Shown in pieces: positions 1-6,153 of a DNA stretch of 8,755 nucleotides. The stretch is from Cytophagales bacterium (GTDB lineage: Bacteria; Bacteroidota; Bacteroidia; Cytophagales; Spirosomataceae): NCBI GenBank assembly GCA_028868395.1, contig JAGWUO010000032.1, positions 1-8,755 of the forward strand, given 5' to 3'. A program made the translations under genes and the position numbers. Each line of letters starts with the position of its first letter. Position 1 is the first letter of the stretch. Below the pieces are notes generated by a model that was not told the DNA's origin, ran no database searches, and saw nothing but the letters and a program-made list of their open reading frames with translations.

Positions 1-830
1 ATTAACAGACTATCCTTTGTCGAAAACTCCTCCCAGGTATAGGTGCTTTTTAAGAATGTTTTCAAAGGTGTGGAGCAGGGTAATTTTTGGCCTTCAGAAA
101 TTAAGAATTTAGCACGACGTAATATTTGAATTAACATCGTCTCTGCTGCGATGGCTGTTTTGTGTAAATACACTTGCCAATACATTAAACGACGCGCCAT
201 CAAGAAGTTTTCGGTGGAATAAATCCCTTTTTCCTCTATGACTAATTGTTCATTATTTAAATCCATCATACTTAAAAGCCGCTCGGAGCCGATAAATCCT
301 TCCCGTACACCCGTATAAAATGAATCTCTACTTAAATAATCTAATCGATCTACATCTAATTGCGATGAGACTAATTGATGGAAGAATTTACGTGAATATT
401 TATTCTCAAATATTTCAATGGCCAGGTTTAGTCTACCGTTAAAATGTTGATTTAACTTAGCCATTAATAGGGTAGAGACATCTTCGTGTTTTACCTCATT
501 TAATAAGGTATATTCTAATACGTGTGAGAAAGGACCATGGCCAATATCATGCAATAATATGGCTATCTCTGCTGCTTCGCGTTCCTCTGGGGATATGGAA
601 TAACCTTTTGCTTTCAAGTTATCTAAAACTTGATCCATCAAATGCATGGCCCCTAAAGCGTGATGAAAACGCGTATGATGTGCACCCGGATAAACAAATT
701 CAGCTAATCCTAATTGTTTAATACGCTTAAGTCGTTGAAAATAAGGATGATCAATTAGTTCAAGAATTAATGGATTATTGATTTTAATAAAACCATAAAT
801 CGGATCATTAATAATTTTAGTCGGGTACAT
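1..830 (-). CDS. HD-domain metal-dependent phosphohydrolase (dGTPase/SAMHD1-like), 3' end missing
   Basis: This reading frame stays open from an ATG at 828-830 to the left edge, giving 276 residues and no stop, so the C-terminus is missing. The protein opens with a D-P-I-Y-G-F segment and the FQRLKRIKQLG block typical of cytoplasmic HD-superfamily phosphohydrolases related to dGTP triphosphohydrolases and SAMHD1. The metal-binding HD set is complete: H57 in RFHHALG, H94-D95 in LLHDIGHGPFSH, and D161 within QLDVDRLDYLSRD. Relatives hydrolyse nucleotides or other phosphoesters, and the substrate of this bacterial subgroup is generally not established. Family members of this kind are usually about 400 residues, so roughly 120 are probably missing (from memory). 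No Shine-Dalgarno sequence precedes the ATG, which is normal for Bacteroidota. The gene lies downstream of the transporter on the same strand, but the tRNA unit between them argues for its own promoter. The family call is secure, the substrate is not. Confidence 0.93.
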   Translation of the reverse strand, partial: MYPTKIINDPIYGFIKINNPLILELIDHPYFQRLKRIKQLGLAEFVYPGAHHTRFHHALGAMHLMDQVLDNLKAKGYSISPEEREAAEIAILLHDIGHGPFSHVLEYTLLNEVKHEDVSTLLMAKLNQHFNGRLNLAIEIFENKYSRKFFHQLVSSQLDVDRLDYLSRDSFYTGVREGFIGSERLLSMMDLNNEQLVIEEKGIYSTENFLMARRLMYWQVYLHKTAIAAETMLIQILRRAKFLISEGQKLPCSTPLKTFLKSTYTWEEFSTKDSLL

Positions 831-849
831 GGGAGATTCTTTTCCGAAA

Positions 850-882
850 TTTAGCTAAAAAGGTTAGTATTCCTTAATTTTG
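850..882 (+). promoter_or_regulatory. Candidate Bacteroidota-type promoter for the tRNA gene
   Basis: TAATTTTG at 875-882 matches the Bacteroidota primary sigma -7 consensus TAnnTTTG at every fixed position. A weak upstream partner, TTTA at 850-853, lies 21 bp before it, whereas the expected box is TTG or TTTG. A start about 7 bases after the -7 box would give a leader of roughly 30 nt before the mature tRNA, to be removed by RNase P. The rest of the 831-917 gap would also have to hold the promoter of the minus-strand HD gene. The best candidate there is TAAATTTC read on the minus strand, one mismatch from consensus, which I do not call separately. Confidence 0.55.
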
Positions 883-917
883 TGTCACATTGAATTCCTT
901 TAATGGATGTACAATGC

Positions 918-991
918 GGACTTGTAGCTCAGTTGGTTAGAGCATCTGACTCATAATCAGGGGGTCCATGGTTCGAGCCCATGCTGGTCCA
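918..991 (+). tRNA. tRNA with anticodon CAT (elongator Met or Ile2)
   Basis: The 74-nt sequence folds into a full cloverleaf. The D stem is GCTC/GAGC, the anticodon stem is TCTGA/TCAGG closing loop CTCATAA, the variable region has five bases, and the T stem CATGG/CCATG encloses TTCGAGC. The anticodon CAT lies at 952-954. The acceptor stem has G1-C72, so this is not a standard initiator tRNA, which has an unpaired first position. A73 is the discriminator and CCA is not encoded. The acceptor stem contains one wobble (T5-G68) and one T6-T67 mismatch. A CAT anticodon fits either elongator methionine tRNA or the isoleucine tRNA whose C34 is changed to lysidine by TilS. The GGGTC variable region resembles elongator Met, but sequence alone does not settle it. 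A terminator follows directly, so the gene is a single transcription unit. Confidence 0.95.
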
Positions 992-1002
992 CTCTTTTTT
1001 TT

Positions 1003-1036
1003 ACCATACTCTTGATAAGGGAGTATGGTTTTTTTT
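1003..1036 (+). terminator. Intrinsic terminator of the tRNA unit
   Basis: A perfect 9-bp inverted repeat, ACCATACTC (1003-1011) and GAGTATGGT (1021-1029), can extend by two G-T wobbles to a five-base loop. It is followed by an unbroken T run through 1036. Another T run lies just before the stem, immediately after the tRNA. The T tract is downstream only when read on the plus strand, so it should stop transcription from the tRNA side and not from the transporter. The final T residues overlap the transporter stop codon (1035-1037, minus strand). Confidence 0.85.
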
Positions 1037-2288
1037 ATCCTATAAATTCTAAATAAAGAAGAGCCCCTGCCGCTAAGGTCATAATAACCAATGCCGTAAT
1101 ACCTAATAGGTTAGATAAACGCGTATTCGTGTTTTCTCCCATAATTTCTTTATTATTTGAAATATGCAAGATGATGGCAATTAATACGGGTGCCGTCATT
1201 CCATACAATATCGCGGTATAAATTAATGCGTCTATGGGAGAAATGCCGATATAATTCAAGGACAAACCTACTAGAAGGGAGAAGGCAATGATGGAATAGA
1301 AGCCTTTAGCCTCCTGAAATTTTTTGTTTAATCCCTGTTCCCACCCAAAGGTTTCGGTGAAAATGTAGGATAAAGAACCACTCAAAACGGGTATGGCAAT
1401 AAGTCCAGTTCCTATAATCCCAACGGCAAATAAACTATAGGCCATTTCACCCGCTAAAGGTTTTAATGCTAATGCAGCCTGCTCAACCGTATCAATTTGA
1501 TGAATTCCGCTCTTGTACAAAACGGTACCAGTGGTCAAAATGATGAAGTACATGACAAATCCAGAAAATCCCATCCCAAAATCGACATCTTGCTCCATTT
1601 CATGAATGATCCTTTTGTTAACGACTAATTTTTTTTTGACTTGCATTTCTTCTACTTCTACGGAGGCTTGCCAAAAAAACAAATACGGAGATATGGTGGT
1701 ACCTAAGATACCCACTAAAATGGCAATATACTCTTTGGTAAACTTGATATCAGGTATCAGTGTCGCTTTAAGTATTTCTTTGAAATCTTGTTTGTATAAA
1801 AAAGGAACAATAAAATAGACCAGCATGACTATGCAGAGGTATTTTAAGGTGGCGGCAATTTTGGTATAGGGTAAATAGATGATCAATCCAATCAATAGAA
1901 GGGTGAAAAGTACACTAAAATAACTTTGTTCGATGGCTGGAAATAAAAGATTGCCTACTGCGCCCATTCCTGCAATATCTGCACCTATATTCATGACAAT
2001 CGCCGGGAAACTAAAAACGAGCATGAGGTACAATACGGGTTTAGGGTAGTGTTTCTTTAATGTGCCGGTTAATCCCTGCTTTGTCACTAATCCTATTTTG
2101 GCACACATTTGCTGAATAGCCGCCATTAATGGAAAAGCGATTAAAGCTGTCCATAAGGTGGAAAGTCCTAGTCCTGCTCCTGCCTGAGAGTAGGTAGCAA
2201 TTCCTGATGGGTCATCATCGCTGGCACCCGTCACTAGTCCTGGACCTAATACTTTCCAAAAGCGGGCTATTTTTGTTTTGATTTTCAT
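1035..2288 (-). CDS. NRAMP-superfamily divalent cation transporter with non-canonical metal site
   Basis: An inner-membrane protein of 417 residues with about eleven hydrophobic segments, the fold and size of NRAMP/MntH proton-coupled metal importers. I start it at the ATG at 2286-2288. An in-frame TTG at 2300 would add only four residues and has no better ribosome site. Numbering from that TTG, the opening GPGLVTGASDDDPSG (19-33) is the first-helix metal-site segment of the superfamily. Classical MntH proteins read DPGN here, and this one reads D30-P31-S32-G33, losing the asparagine ligand. The sixth-helix segment, MPH in MntH, reads I203-S204-P205-Y206, losing both the methionine and the histidine. 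Loss of the soft methionine ligand is known in NRAMP-related magnesium transporters, so Mg2+ or another hard cation is plausible, but the substrate is not shown here. A charged loop at about 214-240 (EVEEMQVKKK onward) links helices 6 and 7. The gene stands alone, converging on the tRNA. Family is secure, substrate open. Confidence 0.9.
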   Translation of the reverse strand: MKIKTKIARFWKVLGPGLVTGASDDDPSGIATYSQAGAGLGLSTLWTALIAFPLMAAIQQMCAKIGLVTKQGLTGTLKKHYPKPVLYLMLVFSFPAIVMNIGADIAGMGAVGNLLFPAIEQSYFSVLFTLLLIGLIIYLPYTKIAATLKYLCIVMLVYFIVPFLYKQDFKEILKATLIPDIKFTKEYIAILVGILGTTISPYLFFWQASVEVEEMQVKKKLVVNKRIIHEMEQDVDFGMGFSGFVMYFIILTTGTVLYKSGIHQIDTVEQAALALKPLAGEMAYSLFAVGIIGTGLIAIPVLSGSLSYIFTETFGWEQGLNKKFQEAKGFYSIIAFSLLVGLSLNYIGISPIDALIYTAILYGMTAPVLIAIILHISNNKEIMGENTNTRLSNLLGITALVIMTLAAGALLYLEFIG

Positions 2289-2339
2289 CCTGTTTATCAA
2301 TAGAGTGGTAATTTACAAAGTAATGATTTCCATTCAGTA

Positions 2340-2347
2340 TATTTTTG
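2340..2347 (+). promoter_or_regulatory. Candidate -7 promoter element for the membrane AraC-like gene
   Basis: TATTTTTG matches TAnnTTTG at all fixed positions and lies 30 bp before the ATG at 2378. The upstream -33 partner is weak: only TTTA at 2312-2315, with spacing of about 24 bp. The last three bases of the box form the TTG that would otherwise be the longest possible start of the next gene, which argues against that start. The 2289-2377 gap must also hold the transporter promoter on the minus strand, where TTACTTTG, one mismatch from consensus, is the best candidate. Confidence 0.5.
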
Positions 2348-2377
2348 TATATTACATTTATATCTAACCACTTCATA

Positions 2378-3514
2378 ATGCTGTTTCTATTTCAATCGAT
2401 ATTTGTCATGACACTATTCACTAGTTTTATGACGCCTTCGATCATTTTTTTGAAATCGAGAGGGTCCTTATTTGCGAACCCTAATGTGTATTTAGCTCTT
2501 TTGTTTTTCATCTCGGGTATTTATTGCTTGACTGTTTATTCCATGTCTTTGGGTCATAGTTTATTATTTACAGTCTTATTGTACGGTAACTTTTCTTCTA
2601 TATACTTTCTAATAGGCCCATTTCTGTATTTTTATTTAAGAAGTTTGCGCACTGGATCCACTGAGTTGATTAGGAGTGATTATAGGCACTTTATTCCATT
2701 TATATTGGTCTTCATTGATACAATCCCTTATTATCTATCTCCTTATGCTTACAAAGTGGAAGTAGTTAGGTTGGTATTCAGCGATTGGACCTCTATGTTC
2801 AACATTCGATTAGGTTATGTGTTTAATGCAGCTCATTTGTATGTGTTACGTCCTTTATTGCTAACAGGGTATACTTTGTGGGGCATCAATTATTTGAGAA
2901 AGAATAAGGTTTATTTTTTTAAAGCAACACAGTTAGGCAATTGGTTGCAATTGTTTTTGTTTTTTCAATGGATGGTGTTTGTGGGTATGAGTTCGGTGTT
3001 TTTTGGTGTTTGGATGGAGAATACCTTGGGATGGACTTTTTTAAATCATCCCAATGAGATAAAGTATATTTCATTAATGGCCTATATGATAATGGTATGT
3101 ACTCTTTATTTTTTTCCGGAGGTTATTTATTTGAATGCTGATCGATTTAGGCGTGCATTGAGTCCTCAAGAGGCTTATTGGTGGAAGTTAGATCAAGCCG
3201 TAAATGATTGTTATATATTTAAAAAGCCGTTTTTGAATCCTGATTTGTCTTTGGATCAATTCGGCGAATTAGTCCAAAAGGATACGAAGGAATTGCGTGA
3301 TTTTTTTGACCTTTATCTTTTCACTAGCTTTACAGATGAAATGAATCGACTTCGAATTCAATTTGCGAAGCAATTAATTAGGCAGGGATGTTTGCAAAAA
3401 TCGTGTTTATCTACGTTGCACGTGGAATCCGGGTTTAAATGTGAAGCGGATTTGGAACATTTTTTTAGTGATTTTGAAGGTATGAGTATTAAAGAGTATA
3501 TTGATAAAATTTAA
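2378..3514 (+). CDS. Seven-helix membrane protein with degenerate AraC-type C-terminal domain
   Basis: 378 residues from ATG 2378-2380; an in-frame TTG at 2345 would add 11 residues but lies inside the likely promoter. The N-terminal two thirds has about seven hydrophobic helices (roughly 1-25, 37-57, 60-88, 103-121, 150-172, 188-212, 229-247), including GPFLYFYLRSL (80-90), a signature of Bacteroidota membrane-anchored AraC regulators. Residues 283-378 follow the AraC/XylS double helix-turn-helix plan. FLNPDLSLDQFGELV is the first helix pair, FTDEMNRLRIQFAKQLI matches the linker-helix consensus, and SGFKCEADLEHFFSDFEGMSIKEYI matches the second. The protein would sit in the inner membrane with a cytoplasmic regulatory domain. 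The second recognition helix carries E356, D358 and E360 in place of the usual serine and arginine residues, so DNA binding may be altered or lost. No conventional sensor domain is visible. It is followed 10 bp later by a secreted-protein gene and probably forms an operon with it. The class is fairly sure; target and signal are unknown. Confidence 0.82.
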   Translation: MLFLFQSIFVMTLFTSFMTPSIIFLKSRGSLFANPNVYLALLFFISGIYCLTVYSMSLGHSLLFTVLLYGNFSSIYFLIGPFLYFYLRSLRTGSTELIRSDYRHFIPFILVFIDTIPYYLSPYAYKVEVVRLVFSDWTSMFNIRLGYVFNAAHLYVLRPLLLTGYTLWGINYLRKNKVYFFKATQLGNWLQLFLFFQWMVFVGMSSVFFGVWMENTLGWTFLNHPNEIKYISLMAYMIMVCTLYFFPEVIYLNADRFRRALSPQEAYWWKLDQAVNDCYIFKKPFLNPDLSLDQFGELVQKDTKELRDFFDLYLFTSFTDEMNRLRIQFAKQLIRQGCLQKSCLSTLHVESGFKCEADLEHFFSDFEGMSIKEYIDKI

Positions 3515-3524
3515 AAATAAGGTA

Positions 3525-4040
3525 ATGAAGAAGGTATTAGTAAGTTTAACATTGGTGTTGACCGCTCATCTTGTTTTAGGACAGAAAATAATCAGTTCGG
3601 CAATCGGTTCTGGTGGCACAACCACCACGGTAGATGGAAAGTATTACTCTCAAATTATTGGACAACAAAGCGCTGTCACTGGAACTTCTACTAATGGTGG
3701 GGTTGTGGTTCGCCAAGGTTTTAAGCAACCTTCTTTAGTAGAAAGAAGTATTGCGGCCTCAGGGATTAAATTAAACCTGCAAGAAGAAAACCCCATTACC
3801 TATACAACGTATCCTAATCCATTTGTAGATAAATTAACCATTGGATTCTCTGTGCCTAGTACAAAGCCAACTTTCGTGGCTATTTATGATCAGTTAGGAT
3901 CGGTTATTTACCAACATACCTATGAGGCTCCTATCAAGGAAATCGTGTTTACTGATTTCTCAGGTATCAGAGTGGGTAAATATGTTTTGCATGTGATTTC
4001 ATCAGGAAAACCATTTGCAACTACGATTGTAAAAGAATAA
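3525..4040 (+). CDS. Small secreted protein with T9SS type A sorting domain
   Basis: 171 residues from ATG 3525-3527. An in-frame TTG at 3501 lies inside the preceding gene and would put a lysine-rich tail before the signal peptide. Residues 1-20 are a clear Sec signal peptide with a KK start, a hydrophobic core and a likely cut near G19-Q20. Residues 21-75 are rich in G, S, T and Q and include the pattern SQIIGQQSAVTGTS and then QGFKQP, which I recall from many unannotated Bacteroidota secreted proteins. The C-terminal 75 residues are a typical T9SS type A domain: YPNPF at 96-100, then VDKLTIGFS, a beta strand FVAIYDQLGSVIY and a final GKYVLHVISSGKPFATTIVKE-like strand pattern. The tail should direct export through the outer membrane by the T9SS and attachment at the surface or release. 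With little sequence outside signal and tail, no enzymatic function can be assigned. AAGG upstream of the start is a weak ribosome site. Confidence 0.85.
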   Translation: MKKVLVSLTLVLTAHLVLGQKIISSAIGSGGTTTTVDGKYYSQIIGQQSAVTGTSTNGGVVVRQGFKQPSLVERSIAASGIKLNLQEENPITYTTYPNPFVDKLTIGFSVPSTKPTFVAIYDQLGSVIYQHTYEAPIKEIVFTDFSGIRVGKYVLHVISSGKPFATTIVKE

Positions 4041-4087
4041 TTAGAGGCTAAAGGCGACGTATTTATTTCCCTTAGAAGTGCCTAATT
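4039..4087. repeat. Imperfect inverted repeat across the convergent stop codons
   Basis: AATTAGAGGC (4039-4048) pairs with GCCTAATT (4080-4087) apart from one bulged A. Inside it, TAAAGG (4049-4054) pairs with CCCTTA (4069-4074) with one A-C mismatch, leaving a loop of about 14 nt. The structure starts at the junction of the two stop codons and lies mostly within the last codons of the dehydrogenase. Read on the minus strand it is followed by a T-rich stretch (ATTCTTTTAC), so it may terminate dehydrogenase transcription; on the plus strand no T run follows. This could be coincidence in AT-rich DNA. Confidence 0.3.
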
Positions 4088-6098
4088 TGGTTCCTCCACA
4101 GGCGATTACAATGTATTGTTTACCATTCACAGCGTAAGTGGAAGGTGTTGCGAAGGCTGCTGCAGGCAAGGTAATTGTCCGGAGCAGCTTTCCTGATTTA
4201 CTGGCATAAATGCGTAATTTGCCATCTTTGGCAGCTCCAATGATTAATAATCCGCTTGCTGTTACAATAGGACCACCGTAATTTTCAGCACCCGTGCCTG
4301 TTATTCCTTTTTGGGCTAAGGCTGGTTCATCCCCAAAGGGTATTTTCCAAAGGTATTTCCCCGTATTTAAATCGATGGCATTTAGCGTTCCCCAAGGAGG
4401 TGATAAGGCGGGCAAGCCTTTCGAATCTAGGAATTTATTATATCCCGTCATTTGGAAAGGGGATACGTAGCTAGCAGTATTTGATGATGCCACTTCTTTA
4501 GGTATTTCATTATTTATGTAGGATAAGATATTTTCCTTATCTGTTTTTGAAAGATGGTTAAAGCCTGGCATCATACCCTTGCCGTTAGAAATCATTTGTT
4601 GGACATAATTCTTTGATCTTTTCGTAGATATTTCCAAAAGGGATGGGTATCCACTCAAAGGGTTTCCCTTTCTGTCAGTTCCGTGACACGATTGGCAATA
4701 GGTTTGGTAGGCTTTTTCGCCGGGATTTGTTCTGCTAATTTTAGTTGGTACCATCTTTTGTATCCAGCCCATTTCGTTACTATTTACGTACAGAACTCCA
4801 TCAGGATCAGCTGCAGCGCCACCCCATTCTCCACCTCCATCAAAACCTGGTAAAATGAGATTCCCTTTTTCACTAGGGGCATCGTGCCAGCCTTTGTTTA
4901 AAGACGAAAGAGTTTTTTTGAGTTCTTCTTTGTTTTCCGCATATGGATTAATGTCATTGTCCTTAATTTCGTTTGATAATCGAGCATAAGGTCTAGGTAA
5001 TGTAGGAAAAGGTTGAGTTAACCAGGCTTTTTCTCCTTTTAATAAAGAGCCATGCACTTTCTTTTCGATAATTGGGAATAGGGGCTTTCCGCTGACACGG
5101 TCAAATAGGAAAACGAAGCCCTGTTTTGTGATTTGAGCCACCGCCGCTATCTTTTTTCCGCGAAGGGTAACGTTGACTAAATTGGGTGGTGCAGGTAAAT
5201 CGCGGTCCCAAAGATCGTGGTGAGTTGTTTGGAAATGCCAAAGACGCTTCCCTGTTTTTGCATCCAATGCAATCAAGCAATTCGCAAAAAGATTAGATCC
5301 TTTTCGATTCCCTCCATAGAAATCATATCCAGCTGATCCGGTAGGAACATATAGAATTCCCCTTTCGTTATCTACCGCCATCCCGGCCCAATTGTTAGCT
5401 GCTCCGGTGTGGGTATTTAAATGGGCGTCTTTAGGCCAGGTAGCATATCCAAATTCCTTAGGATAGGGAATCGTATGAAAGGTCCAAACTAATTTTCCTG
5501 TCAACACATCAAATGCTCGGATATCTCCTGGAGCAGCATCAGCACCTTCCGATAGGCGAACGGGCATAATGATGAGATTATGGTAAATAGTACCTGGTGT
5601 ATTGGAGATGATGAATTTGTTGGCCGCAATTGGAGGTAATCCTAGATGTAAATCGATTTTTCCCTGATTGCCAAAACTAAGAATTGGTTTTCCGGTTTCA
5701 GCCTCTAAAGCCCAAAGATTAGGACCTACCGTATATAAAATACGTTTATCTATCCCATTAGTCCAATAGCTCACTCCTCTAGAAGTACTTGCCCAGTTTT
5801 TCAAAGGATCTCCAAAACGCCAAATTTCACGCCCAGATGCAGCATCCAAAGCAAATGCTTGTACAGTGGAACTAACCCCATAAAGTACTCCTTTGATGAT
5901 TAGTGGATTAACCTGCATTTGGCCTGAATCTGGAAGATTGTATTCCCAAGCCATTTTTAGTTGATCTACATTGGTCGGATTTATTTGTGTCAACGTAGAA
6001 TAGTGGTTGCGATCAGCACCACCTAAGTATTCCGCCCAATCATCTGAAGAGGAGAATGCAAGGGCAATAATTGAAAATAGGATTAGCTTTTTGTACAT
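4041..6098 (-). CDS. PQQ-dependent dehydrogenase (glucose dehydrogenase-like) with inserted cytochrome c domain
   Basis: A 685-residue exported quinoprotein that should oxidise a sugar or alcohol in the periplasm using pyrroloquinoline quinone, passing electrons to its own haem. Residues 1-17 are a signal peptide with no lipobox cysteine. The propeller opens with WAEYLGGADRNHYSTLTQINP (21-41), continues with repeated tryptophan-docking patterns (ALDAASGREIWRF, AFDVLTGKLVWTF, ALDAKTGKRLWHF), and carries HHDLWDRDLPAPPNLV (293-308) and QITKQGFVFLFDR (322-334), the active-site segments of glucose dehydrogenase-type enzymes. Residues 458-530 form a cytochrome c domain with haem motif CQSCH (468-472) and a methionine ligand candidate at M509/M510. 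The propeller then resumes with PPWGTLNAIDLNTGK and ends in IACGGTKLGT. The five-helix membrane anchor of E. coli glucose dehydrogenase is absent. It is divergent from the rhamnosidase gene. No PQQ biosynthesis gene is in view. The class is secure, the substrate uncertain. Confidence 0.93.
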   Translation of the reverse strand: MYKKLILFSIIALAFSSSDDWAEYLGGADRNHYSTLTQINPTNVDQLKMAWEYNLPDSGQMQVNPLIIKGVLYGVSSTVQAFALDAASGREIWRFGDPLKNWASTSRGVSYWTNGIDKRILYTVGPNLWALEAETGKPILSFGNQGKIDLHLGLPPIAANKFIISNTPGTIYHNLIIMPVRLSEGADAAPGDIRAFDVLTGKLVWTFHTIPYPKEFGYATWPKDAHLNTHTGAANNWAGMAVDNERGILYVPTGSAGYDFYGGNRKGSNLFANCLIALDAKTGKRLWHFQTTHHDLWDRDLPAPPNLVNVTLRGKKIAAVAQITKQGFVFLFDRVSGKPLFPIIEKKVHGSLLKGEKAWLTQPFPTLPRPYARLSNEIKDNDINPYAENKEELKKTLSSLNKGWHDAPSEKGNLILPGFDGGGEWGGAAADPDGVLYVNSNEMGWIQKMVPTKISRTNPGEKAYQTYCQSCHGTDRKGNPLSGYPSLLEISTKRSKNYVQQMISNGKGMMPGFNHLSKTDKENILSYINNEIPKEVASSNTASYVSPFQMTGYNKFLDSKGLPALSPPWGTLNAIDLNTGKYLWKIPFGDEPALAQKGITGTGAENYGGPIVTASGLLIIGAAKDGKLRIYASKSGKLLRTITLPAAAFATPSTYAVNGKQYIVIACGGTKLGTSKGNKYVAFSL

Positions 6099-6153
6099 AA
6101 TTTTAAAAATATAATACTAGTTTAGTGTGATTTTAGCTCTAAACCTTATCAAA
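6099..6153. promoter_or_regulatory. Divergent promoter region between dehydrogenase and rhamnosidase
   Basis: Only 55 bp separate the two start codons, so promoters for both directions must overlap or sit here. On the plus strand TAGTTTAG (6118-6125) differs from TAnnTTTG at one position and lies 28 bp before the rhamnosidase ATG. On the minus strand, TATATTTT near the dehydrogenase start also has one mismatch. Neither has a convincing -33 box, no Shine-Dalgarno is seen, and no operator palindrome stands out. Confidence 0.4.

Noticed and set aside
524..721. 65-residue plus-strand open frame
   Set aside because: It lies opposite the HD phosphohydrolase, whose catalytic motifs are intact on the minus strand, and its translation resembles no known protein.
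1606..1818. 70-residue plus-strand open frame
   Set aside because: It is antisense to the NRAMP-family transporter and follows from that gene's composition.
2330..2360. Possible operator palindrome around GTATATTTTTGTATATTAC
   Set aside because: The arms match only with an inserted base and consist almost entirely of A and T, so they are not distinguishable from chance.
2345..2377. TTG start extending the membrane AraC-like protein by 11 residues
   Set aside because: The TTG is part of the best TAnnTTTG promoter match, so it would lie upstream of the transcript start; the ATG at 2378 is preferred.
3501..3524. TTG start giving an overlap between the AraC-like gene and the T9SS-tailed gene
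   Set aside because: The extension would place eight residues before a normal KK-led signal peptide; the ATG at 3525 fits better.
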